From Melampsora larici-populina 98AG31 (taxonomy: Eukaryota; Basidiomycota; Pucciniomycetes; Pucciniales; Melampsoraceae), in contig NW_006768788.1 of assembly GCF_000204055.1 (NCBI RefSeq), positions 1,087,192 through 1,151,191 on the forward strand: a stretch of 64,000 bases of DNA, given 5' to 3'. The number at the start of each line of letters is the position of its first letter. The stretch's first letter is position 1. Positions 47,571 through 56,379 of this stretch are shown piece after piece. The position numbers and the translations under genes were made by a program. The notes under the pieces are model-generated. The model was given only the letters and a program-made list of their open reading frames with translations, made no database searches and was not told where the DNA came from.

Positions 47571-47981
47571 TCACGGCGGGATCCAATGACCCATTGGATC
47601 TGATGCGCTGGCATGAGTACATCGTAATGGATATTGGTTTATTTGTTGACACTAAAATACATAGAACGGATAACCCTGATCAGCTTCACAGATTCTATAT
47701 CAAAGGCAATAAAGATTTACTCACCTTCACTGTAACAACTGTCCTTGTGGCATTTGTACCTCAGTGTATTAGGGTATCTCGACTCGCACACTTTCGTTGT
47801 CATCGATCACGATACAGACCCACATTAGCTCAGGATGCAGATTGTGAAGAGGATAAAATCGCATACCTGGGTCCCCGTCTGTGTCAATTGTATACCCTAC
47901 GTTGCAATAGTAGTCGGCCTTCAGGCCATGAATCAACAGGGAACAGAGTAGAAAAAAGATCTTTGGATAGACGTTTAGCAT
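47571..47981 (-). CDS. small secreted cysteine-containing protein (candidate effector)
   Basis: Model: complement(47571-47651, 47725-47759, 47867-47981), 76 residues, three exons. The N-terminus is a clear signal peptide (MLNVYPKIFFLLCSLLIHG, probable cut after KA at about residue 23). The mature part of about 54 residues begins DYYCNVGYTIDTDGDPG and has three cysteines (YYC, VKC, LRC). The middle exon is only 35 bases. Both donors (gtatgc, gtgagt) are good. Size, secretion signal and Cys pattern are typical of rust small secreted proteins, but host-interaction function is inference. An ORF on the opposite strand (47594-47995) overlaps and is judged a shadow. A further 3' exon adding a fourth Cys is possible. 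Confidence 0.68.
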
Positions 47982-48083
47982 CTTTGTTACAGTAAAACGG
48001 TGAGATCAATGTCGATTGAGGTATTGCAAGTTGTAAGCGTACGAAAGGAGGGGGAAGGGGAGAGAGGGTCATCAAGATGGCAG

Positions 48084-48093
48084 TATATATATA
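48084..48093 (-). promoter_or_regulatory. TATA box for the secreted protein gene
   Basis: The run tatatatata lies about 105 bases upstream of the start codon on the minus strand. A pyrimidine-rich leader (ctctctccccttccccctcc) lies between, as expected for a fungal promoter. Confidence 0.5.
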
Positions 48094-49480
48094 CATTGTA
48101 CCTCAGTTAGACGAAGATTCAGGAATCAGCTCCAGTTCAGTCTTTTTTGAAAATGTTTTAAGTAGTTGAATATAGACTACATGGCTTGAGGTAGCATGCT
48201 GTAGCATGGGTCGGGAGAACCAATTGCTCCCAATTGCTTCCTTGCAAGGTCGGCAGTCGTTCCCCGTGGTATGTACAGCCACCGGTGCGACTGAAGTTGA
48301 AACCTAGGAATCAGAATGAAGATGAATGAAAGTTCACTCTGAGTCTAGATTATTCCACCGGTGGATTATTCGAGACCCTACTCTGCAGCCCCTGTAGTAA
48401 GCACCTTCGTTTCAAAAGCCAAAAGCAAATGTGTTTTTTGCAGCTATGCACAATGTGGTTGGCTCCCTCCAACCATACGTATCATGATGAAAGAAGCGTC
48501 CCAGGACACCTTCAAATAGTGATGGACTAGACCCTGGGCGGCCAGCTGCCTTGTGAAAACAGACTTTCCCTAACCTACATCCACCAATACAATTTTTGTC
48601 TTGGTTTGATATTTCACCTTATTTAACCGCATATCACAGTGTTGCAGGGTTGCCTGTTATGAGCACTTTTCTCAAAGTGGAAAGCAACCACAGTTTGTTT
48701 GACGGATCCTGTAGCCACCACATCACAACTCACCTTTTGGTTGGTGAAGTTTGCACTTTATGGGCACATTCTCAAAGTGGAAAGCCACAAGTCCCCAACT
48801 ACATGAGACCTGTTTTGTTTGACAGATTCTGTGTTTGCCACATCACGCTTAGCTGTGACGATGGAGCGGACTTGTTAGTATGTAACACCTTTTTTCATTG
48901 ACCGTATGGGGTTTCTTAGACTTGTGTGTTAAGGGGACCTTCACCGTGGCACTTTTTTTTACAAAACTTGCTCTTTCATTTATTGTAAGTGATGGACAGT
49001 GGAAAACTTGCAGCAAGGCATCGTATAGGCCTTCGGAGTGTAGTGAGCTCAAGGGACAGTTTAGAACGCGCTACCACGTCGGCAGCCAAAGGGAAGGAAA
49101 GAAACCAAACCCGAATTGTAAAGACGAACGAAGAAAAGAAACGGAGCAAGTCAAACCATCAAACCTTTTTCATTTGAGTCCTCTCTTGAAAACCCAATCG
49201 ATGTTGAATTCAAACGAAAATGTATCTACTCATTCAAAAAGTTATGAACATTGATAACCTCAAGAAGGAAAGGGACCACTCGAAGATGTAAAAAAGATTC
49301 TTTCCAAAGCCAAAAAAAAGATCCAATTACGATTCCAAAGAAAACAACAACACATCAAAGCATCAGAATAAACAAAAGAAAAGAGGAAGAAAGAAAACGA
49401 TACACGTGAATGAAATAAAAGAAAAAAAAACAATGAAAAAAGATTTGAAGAAAGTGTCAAAGAAAAAAGAACGAATAAAT
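48094..49480. other. intergenic with a short tandem duplication
   Basis: No gene supported. Between 48661 and 48850 a unit containing tctcaaagtggaaagc, tttgtttgac and gccaccacatcac occurs twice, about 102-125 bases apart and diverged. Confidence 0.5.
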
Positions 49481-49774
49481 TCACATCACATCACAACAAG
49501 CAGCATCAGCCTGTGGAGCATAAGGATCTTCACCTTGACCTAATGGACCCCCAAAAGAAGAACTAAATAATCCCTAGTTTTACAAAATCTGATTAAACTA
49601 ATCAAAAAACCAAAACCAAAAAGTCATAGATTGTGATTTCCAAAAACAAGAGAGGAACAAGAGATGGTTCTCTTGAACTAGCTTCTGATACTCTAATCGA
49701 TTCGGAGATCTTGCCAAATCTTCTCTTAATCTTTGATTATCTTCTGTTAACCTGTTTAATTTTAATTCTGACAT
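49481..49774 (-). CDS. heterotrimeric G-protein gamma subunit, reading frame broken or unresolved
   Basis: On the minus strand an ATG at 49774 opens MSELKLNRLTEDNQRLREDL, the conserved fungal G-gamma coiled-coil start. A separate exon at 49573-49481 gives GGPLGQGEDPYAPQADAACC and the C-terminal CaaX box CDVM (prenylation, with a neighbouring Cys for palmitoylation). The conserved IRVSEASS between them is present at about 49698-49675 but in another frame, so an indel near 49700 breaks the frame. The usual eight or so residues after SEAS also seem to be missing. G-gamma pairs with G-beta and anchors it to the membrane in pheromone and nutrient signalling. Either this copy is a pseudogene or the assembly has an error. 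The family call is firm; the exon joins are not. Confidence 0.75.
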
Positions 49775-51667
49775 TGATTGTCAATGCAAAAACAAAGCAA
49801 AAAAGGAAGAATGAGTTAGTTCAATGGATTGAAATTGGTTTTGATTAATTGTTGAAATTTATTTTTGAGGTCGTGACAACTTGTTCTTGATCGCGTTGGC
49901 TGCAACACATAAGAACTGGACCATGTCTTGAACGGTGAGCATTGACATGATGTTGGCATCATGGGTGTCAAGAATCAAGATAAGGTATTCAACAACATCA
50001 ATAGGCCTTGTTTCTCATCCTTCCCAATCTTTCCTCTCACCATGTTAAATCATCTTTTCCTTCACCCAACACGTGCAATGTAGGATGAAACATGTCCTGC
50101 CCTCCCATTGTGGTGATGGAAAGAGCAGGTCTGATGATTGAATTGATAAGGAATTGGAAATTGCTTGTGATGACTTGATACTCACTGGAGAATGACTATA
50201 AAGACCTGTTCATAGCTTGATTATTAACAGGGCAATGAATTCATAAGAACTGGGCAATATTTGCCTAAGAAATCTGTGATATCTGTCCAATAACTAATTT
50301 TTAATTGTCTAATATATTGTCAATAAATATCCAATAATATCCTGATGTAGTTGATTGCCCTGGCCTGCTAGTGAACTGTGATTGGGGACTGTGAATAGGT
50401 CACTGAGATGGAGGAAAGTCATGTAGGTGCCATACAAAGCCCACCTAACCAGGTTGGTCTCAGCGTCTTCAGAATCCAATGCCTACCTAGGTAGGTGCTC
50501 TTTTCTGACACCTACCTGCTGCTGTAGCTAGGTAGGCAGCAGAATCACAGGACCTACCCAGTGTGAGAACATTTCATGATATAGGCACCTTTTTCCAGTG
50601 CATATCTGGGTAAAACATCAGGAAGACGCCAGAAGACCGGTGCTCTTTCTCAAGCACCTATCCAGCCACCGCAAGTCAAGGAAATTAGCAGGACCCTAAC
50701 TATAGCATTCTTTGGTATTTGATTCACATTCATAAGTATACAATACAAAAAAAGGTTCAAATATAAGTGTGTGTTGTATGATGAATAGAGGATCTGTCAC
50801 GGAAGAACTGGTTTAGCAAGAAAAAAAAAATGTTTCTTTGTAAGGTACTATGTATATCATGTTTTAATTATGAAGTCTATGTCAATCAAATTCTTGGGCA
50901 CTAGGAGGAATCTTCTAGATACAAGAATTGGTTACAGTGCTATGTGACGTAGCCCCAACAAAATGATGTGAAAGCATCATTGCGTCTCACGCGTTACACT
51001 CACGTGCAATCCTTTGCAATAATCCCTCATTACCTTTGTATTGAGGAGCTGTTGACCATCCTTTAGTTTATTATATACTAGGCAATTGGCGCCCAGCCGC
51101 CACACAGACATGAGATTACAATCCCATCAAAACATTGTGTTGATCTACACCACAAGGTAACAGTTGATGGAACCCGTTCAAAGCAGTTGGAAATCCATCC
51201 TAAAATCAAACAAAGATTGGAGAAGGAATCAGAAAGGATTTCAAGAAATTTAGTTCAAGATAGACGAATGAATTGTTTGAATTAGATGAAACCAAAATTT
51301 TACTTTGGCAATACGACAATGCTGACGTCTGAGAAAGCCTACTCGAGACCAAAATAAATGTGAATCTGAGGTTGAAGGTAGTGAAAACTCTCCGGTGCTT
51401 ACAACCAAATGTCATCATTGCATGAGTCGGCAGGCATTTGTTTTGGAAGGACTTTTGCTGGTGATCTGGATGTGGTATATCATATATATAAATTTCTTTA
51501 ACCCTTTTGGAAGGGGTGGGATAAATGTACAATCTGGGCAGACACTATACAACTGCGTTGATAGTGATGAGAAAGTGGGGAGCCTCAAGGCTCTCGAGTC
51601 TACCGAGCTGGTCGGAGCTTCAAACACTCTCCACAGCAATACCTGATTGCGGCTTTGACAACCTATC
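49775..51667. other. intergenic, no gene supported
   Basis: It contains a cluster of cctacctagg/aggtaggt motifs in both directions (about 50440-50680) that can fold back. Minus-strand frames at 51206-51639 follow a TATA-like run but lack motif support. Confidence 0.45.
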
Positions 51668-51899
51668 CATTTAAAGTCTGATTCGTAATCTATTTTCTTT
51701 ATTTTTATTTCAAATTATCTTTAAAGTCTTCTATTTTATTCATTTATTCCTTTCATTGTATCGTTAACATAGTGCTCAGAACTTCTACTTTAGCCAAAAG
51801 ACTCTTAAGCTTAATACATTATAAAAGGTTAATAATGTATCTCGCGTGTTTGGGGGGGGCCGTCAGGCCGTAAGTCTCGGGGCCGGGTAGGCTCTCTGC
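51668..51899 (-). repeat. Ngaro split direct repeat B2
   Basis: Begins catttaaagtctgattc and ends ggtaggctctctgc on the plus strand. It repeats at 52243-52474 with an offset of 575 bases. Confidence 0.88.
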
Positions 51900-52242
51900 G
51901 CGGCAGGGTGCAGGGGTGGGTGGGATGGTCAAAAGAAATTATTTGAAATGAAGAAGAAGAAAAAGATTACTAAGATTATTACCTTTTACTTTTTGCTACG
52001 AAAAAGAGGAAAGGATGGATGAGGTGATTTTTGGATAATATTTGTGAGAAAGTGAAGAAGTAAAGAAGATGACTATATTCTTCACTTTCGAAAAAGCGTT
52101 GGGGGTTGGTATGCATTACGCTTTTTCCTGCCCGGTACCAAGAGTTTCTCTGTACCGGGCTCTTACATATCTTATCCTCATCTGTCTGACTTTACATGGA
52201 ATTATACAGGTACCGTCGTGCCTTTGGGCACCTGTAACATTG
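51900..52242 (-). repeat. Ngaro A2 segment between B1 and B2
   Basis: It lies exactly between the two B copies. It holds an inverted motif (cccggtaccaagag...ctctgtaccggg, about 52131-52160) and the pair ggtaccgtcgtgcc/ttgggcacctgt. In an intact element the same sequence would also sit at the 5' end as A1; no such copy is in this window. Confidence 0.7.
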
Positions 52243-52474
52243 CATTTAAAGTCTGATTCATAATCTATTTTCTTTATTTTTATTTCAAATTATCTTTAAA
52301 GTCTTCTATTTTATTCATTTATTCCTTTCATTGTATCATTAACATAGTGCTCAGAACTCCTACTTTAGCCAAAAGACTCTTAAGCTTAATACATTATAAA
52401 AGGTTAATAATGTATCTCGCGTGTTTGGGGGGGGCCGTCAGGCCGTAAGTCTCGGGGCCGGGTAGGCTCTCTGC
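52243..52474 (-). repeat. Ngaro split direct repeat B1
   Basis: Partner of B2 (51668-51899), nearest the coding region. The differences seen are G/A, G/A and T/C. Confidence 0.88.
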
Positions 52475-52748
52475 TACCATCTCTCAGGACTTATCATCCG
52501 GAGCCTGCGGAGAGCCACCTCGGTACGTACTGAGAGTCTCACTCCCCAACTCTTATCGCTCCCCTCCCGAAAGTCTAACAAACTTCTCTTATTGACAGGT
52601 CAACATATCAATCACACCGCTATCTCAATTATAACATACCTAAACGTGAATCTGAAGCAGCAATCTCATTGAATTCTCCTTAACATCGATCAATCATATC
52701 ACACTAGGTACAGCTTTATCTCCTTTCAGTAACTCCTTTTCCTCACAA

Positions 52749-53837
52749 TCATTCTTCCCGTTTAGTTTTGGTAATTCCCCAAATGTATAGTGCATCTCTA
52801 ATTTCTTCGTCTGAGCACTTCTTTAGATAAACCTGATAGGCTTTCGATTGCCATCTTCCTAATCAAACGATTTCCTCTAGCGGTTGTTTGTCATTCCAGT
52901 TGTAAGTCGCACCTCCGACCCTGAATGAATGCCTGGATAATTGATTCTTTCTGTCATACTTTTTCCAAACTTTCTTATATATGCTGATTGCTCTGGACTT
53001 TGACAATCTGTTGAGGTTTTTCTTTTTGTCCCAATAGGAGAAAATTGGCGTGTGAACTGAAGGTAAAGATGACTCATTGAATAAGCGTTCAAGGGCTGCC
53101 ACTGGGCATAGTAAGGAATTGAGTCTTTGAAGTCTTAGCCACTGGATTTCACCTGGCTTCGCGGTCTTTGCGTTATATATTGCGACTTCAATGTACGTTT
53201 TCTCTGGATTATGAATCAGATCCATGCTCCTAATTGTTTGTTTTGACGTGTTATCCGTTACCAGTTCACCCAACCTCGCCATTCCCCAAAAGGCCACTAA
53301 AGCAACTGTCAAAGCAATCCTTTCGATATGACTACCTTTGGACAAATCTTTCGCTAATTCCACTAAGTGTTGTAATTGTACGGGCTTTTTCGTTTTCTCT
53401 AAGTTTCTTTTTGCTTCGACGTCAGCTACACTTGATGCTTTCAATAATAATTTTAATGTTTTGTCATTTTCAGGAGGAAATGGAAGGTCATGGAACAAGT
53501 GCCATGATCTTATACCGGTGATATATTTCAGCAGAGTACCAGCAGTTATTTTATGAGATGCGTGTAAGTTCTCCAAGATGTCTTTGTCTTCCAAATTAAC
53601 GTTGTATTGCCTTCCAGCCCACACCACAAACTCCCATAATCGATCTTGTGATAAAGGCAGTAAATCAACTCTCTCTATCTTGTGAAACTCGCCGAACTTC
53701 TCCAACTTCGATATTGCCGAGCTATAATTTTCTAGCGTCGATTGAGTCCAACTCCCACACAGTAAGTGCATTTTCAATCTATTTGTTTTCCAATCTATCT
53801 CACTATCATTCGCCGAGACAAAAGGAAAGCAATACAA
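52749..53837 (-). pseudogene. tyrosine recombinase of Ngaro copy 2, one in-frame TGA
   Basis: The frame opens at 53837 and runs with CGSWTQSTLENYSSA (core-binding domain), AFWGMARLGELV (catalytic Arg), RHSFRVGGATYNW (H-x2-R) and EEIV. A TGA lies at 52865-52863. The same frame goes on past it with LGRWQSKAYQVYLKK, holding the catalytic Tyr, to a TGA at 52749-52751. Copy 1 reads KIMEVGRWKSKAVDVYL at this place, so the stop falls just before the conserved block. As it stands the enzyme would lack its nucleophile unless the stop is read through. Confidence 0.87.
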
Positions 53838-53956
53838 TGGACTTAAATTAGTTTTTTTTTTTTTTGAAGGTAAGACCGTTTTTTTTTTTTTTAACGTACC
53901 CTGTTCTATTTTTCAAAAACGTCACTATCTTCTTTTCATCATTCATTTCGATGAAG

Positions 53957-55831
53957 TTAGCTTCTTTTTATTAAATTTCTCAAGTCAATTGGTATATCGA
54001 ATAGTACCTCGAGGTCTTCTGTTCCTTTTTCTTTGATACCTCTCGACAGTTGATCTGCGTCGTTATTTCCGGAAGTTACCCTTTTGACTTTAATATCACA
54101 GTTAAGTTGTCTAAGTTTCTTCTGGATTAATTTCCATTCATCGTTTACTAACTTATGTTTCGATTTGTGGTTGTTTATCACAGCTTCAGTGGTGGTATTA
54201 TCTGAATAGACTATGAATTGACGGTTGTTGGTGGGGATAAGGGTTTCGATCATGTGTAAGCCAAGTCGAATTGCCACAGTTTCTAACCAAGCAATGTCAT
54301 GCTGTTGACAGCCTTGTGAAATTTCTCTTGATTTCCAATCTTGTTCCAACCCGAACTGAGACCACCGATCACCAACTAAAACCCCGATCCCGTAACCTGT
54401 GCTCGCGTCACCAACCCACTTGATTTCTTCGGGTTTGATGTCGGGAACAATTTTCATTCGATCAAAGTTCTTCAAAGCATAACTCCAATCTTGCAACTCT
54501 TCTCTCGCTCCCATTGGGAGATCTCGTAGAGCGCTATGGTTATACCAGGACTTGTCAAATCTATATAAACTCCACATATATGCCTTCATGTCTGGTAAGA
54601 TTGATGTCAAATGACTCAATTGTCCGGTAATTTTCTCTATCTCTTTCTTGCTGCATTTCTTCTCTCTAGAAAGTAAGTCTTCTATCTTCTCGATTCTTTC
54701 ATTAAGTTTCTCTGTCAGGAGTCTAACTGTTCTGTCTCTCCCATTCCAGATAAAGCCGAGATACTTCTGCTCTTCTGCACAGTCCGAAAACTTTTCTTTA
54801 TTCGACTGAACACCCATCTCCTTAGAAACTTCAAGTATGTCGTTCATTTCTAAACTATCTCCCGCAGACTTAACAAACATATTGTCGTCCACCCATTGAA
54901 ATATGGCTCTAACTTTAAACATTGACTGAATAATGTCTTTCCAGGCGTCTGCTAACCACCCAAAAGTTCCACATCCGGCTACCCCACCGAACGGTATTCG
55001 CGTATCTATCCAGATATTGCCTTTGAAGTCTTTTATGGTAAGAAACTTCCACTGTGACATGTGAGTTGCGCCTTGTCTATAAGCCTTCTGCCAGTCGATA
55101 ATCGCTAACAATAAAATGACACCCGGCAATGTCTTGAAGTAGTTTTCTACTGTTTTAAAATCACTCCACGTTGTTTCGAAGTCATCCTTATTGACAAATG
55201 AATTTACAGATGGTACGTCTTGTTCTTCTTTTTCGTAATGCAAGTTTTTGAGAATTTTAAGAGTTCCATCAGAGTATACGTCTTCATCGTCGTCTGAGTC
55301 ATTCCCTCTTTCCACTGTGTCCTTCCTCTTTTTCTGATTAGTTTGTAAAAGTTTGTTCCTTGGATAGGACAAGTCATTTATCATACGTAATGACCCGTCA
55401 TTATTGACAACGCTTCCCATAGGATTTGAACGGAAAAACCCCCACCTCTTATATACTTCCTCATGCGTAAAAGGTCCAAGAATTCGTTTTTGCTTTCTTT
55501 CCTTATATAAATTATTCATAATCTTATCTTGAACTGCCCAAGCTGATCGATGGTTATCTGGTGTGAACCATTTCCTTCCTTTTAATTCATGTGGTGGAAT
55601 ACCTTGGTGAAAACCTTGTGTAAGTCCAATCCATACCTTCTTCCATTTTTCTGATAAGTTACAGCTATCTAATAGTGACCTCCACTCTTCTATATTCATT
55701 TCGTTTTTGATTTCTTCAGGCCAATTCTTTAGCATTTCAGGCTCATCCAATATATATGTCTCTGTCTTTTCGATCGCTTTCTCTCTGGGGACTCTTTTCT
55801 CTCTCTCTGGATCTATAAGTGGAGATGTCAC
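53957..55831 (-). CDS. reverse transcriptase-RNase H of Ngaro copy 2, open frame
   Basis: 624 residues without a stop. The RT region has WGFFRSNPMGSVVNNDGSL, INDLSYPRN, IDWQKAYRQGA, PFGGVAGCGTFG and the active site FQWVDDNMF. RNase H has WVGDASTGYGIGV, IAWLETVAIRLG, VYSDNTTTEAVI and NNDADQLSRG. Compared with copy 1 there is an extra acidic insert of about 45 residues (containing GNDSDDDEDVYSDG) between LSYPRN and SVNSFVNKDDF. The start at 55831 is only the first start in the open frame, and gag is missing. The recombinase frame begins 119 bases downstream across A/T homopolymers rather than overlapping as in copy 1. No methyltransferase domain is seen. Confidence 0.88.
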   Translation of the reverse strand: MTSPLIDPEREKRVPREKAIEKTETYILDEPEMLKNWPEEIKNEMNIEEWRSLLDSCNLSEKWKKVWIGLTQGFHQGIPPHELKGRKWFTPDNHRSAWAVQDKIMNNLYKERKQKRILGPFTHEEVYKRWGFFRSNPMGSVVNNDGSLRMINDLSYPRNKLLQTNQKKRKDTVERGNDSDDDEDVYSDGTLKILKNLHYEKEEQDVPSVNSFVNKDDFETTWSDFKTVENYFKTLPGVILLLAIIDWQKAYRQGATHMSQWKFLTIKDFKGNIWIDTRIPFGGVAGCGTFGWLADAWKDIIQSMFKVRAIFQWVDDNMFVKSAGDSLEMNDILEVSKEMGVQSNKEKFSDCAEEQKYLGFIWNGRDRTVRLLTEKLNERIEKIEDLLSREKKCSKKEIEKITGQLSHLTSILPDMKAYMWSLYRFDKSWYNHSALRDLPMGAREELQDWSYALKNFDRMKIVPDIKPEEIKWVGDASTGYGIGVLVGDRWSQFGLEQDWKSREISQGCQQHDIAWLETVAIRLGLHMIETLIPTNNRQFIVYSDNTTTEAVINNHKSKHKLVNDEWKLIQKKLRQLNCDIKVKRVTSGNNDADQLSRGIKEKGTEDLEVLFDIPIDLRNLIKRS

Positions 55832-56379
55832 ATTGCTTTATCGCATTTTCATTTTCAAGGAATAAAGCAAAACAAGGAAGAAGAAATTCAACAACAACAA
55901 AACAAATTAGTGACGATTCTCTGAGCAGACAAACAACATCGTTCTTTTTTTTTTTTTTTTGGTAAGTAAATTTTTAAAATTTTGACAACAGTTTCTTTCA
56001 ATCATAACAAAGAAGATATTAAATCATTATGCAGAGAAAAACTAACTAAGAACCAGAAGGTCCTGGAGTTGTTACTTCTGGGCTTGCCGCAGCAACGCCA
56101 GAACCAATCCGACCCGATACGATATTTCGGGGTCTTTTCATATCGTATCGGTGAACCGATATATGTGAAGCGATACCCGATACGATATGGATAGAAAAAA
56201 AATCTGGCTCCTCACGTCGTATCGCCCAAGCGATACGACCCGACACGATATAAGAGTCAAATATTGCTTTCATCAAGGTAAAGCAAGAAAAAAAAATCGT
56301 GTATATGTATATAACAACGTGAATAGAATATCTACTTGATATCTACATTGTTATGAAATAAATTGTTTAAAAAGAAATA
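55832..56379. other. junction between Ngaro copy 2 and the hAT element, with palindromic motif cluster
   Basis: Homopolymer T/A runs lie near 55950. Between 56106 and 56253 the motif CGATACGAT occurs in both directions, forming inverted pairs cgatacgatat/atatcgtatcg (56115-56150) and tcgtatcg/cgatacga (56217-56238). Such clusters near the end of a hAT element are typical transposase binding sites. The exact hAT terminus was not found. Confidence 0.55.

Larger units (their letters stand above)
51668..55831 (-). mobile_element. Ngaro-like tyrosine-recombinase retrotransposon (copy 2), 5'-truncated
   Basis: In minus orientation the order is RT-RNase H, tyrosine recombinase, 3' leader, B1, A2, B2. 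B1 (52243-52474) and B2 (51668-51899) are the same 232-base sequence with three differences noted, and the 343 bases between them form A2. This is the split direct repeat arrangement of Ngaro elements (A1-genes-B1-A2-B2). The gag gene and A1 are absent. Upstream of the RT start the sequence runs into A/T-rich DNA and a hAT element, so the 5' end is lost. Confidence 0.85.

Noticed and set aside
47594..47995. 133-codon plus-strand frame
   Set aside because: It lies opposite the small secreted protein model, which has a signal peptide, good splice sites and a promoter; the plus frame has none of these.
51076..51090. ttggcgcccagc as a retroelement primer binding site
   Set aside because: No LTR ends directly upstream and no retroelement genes follow.
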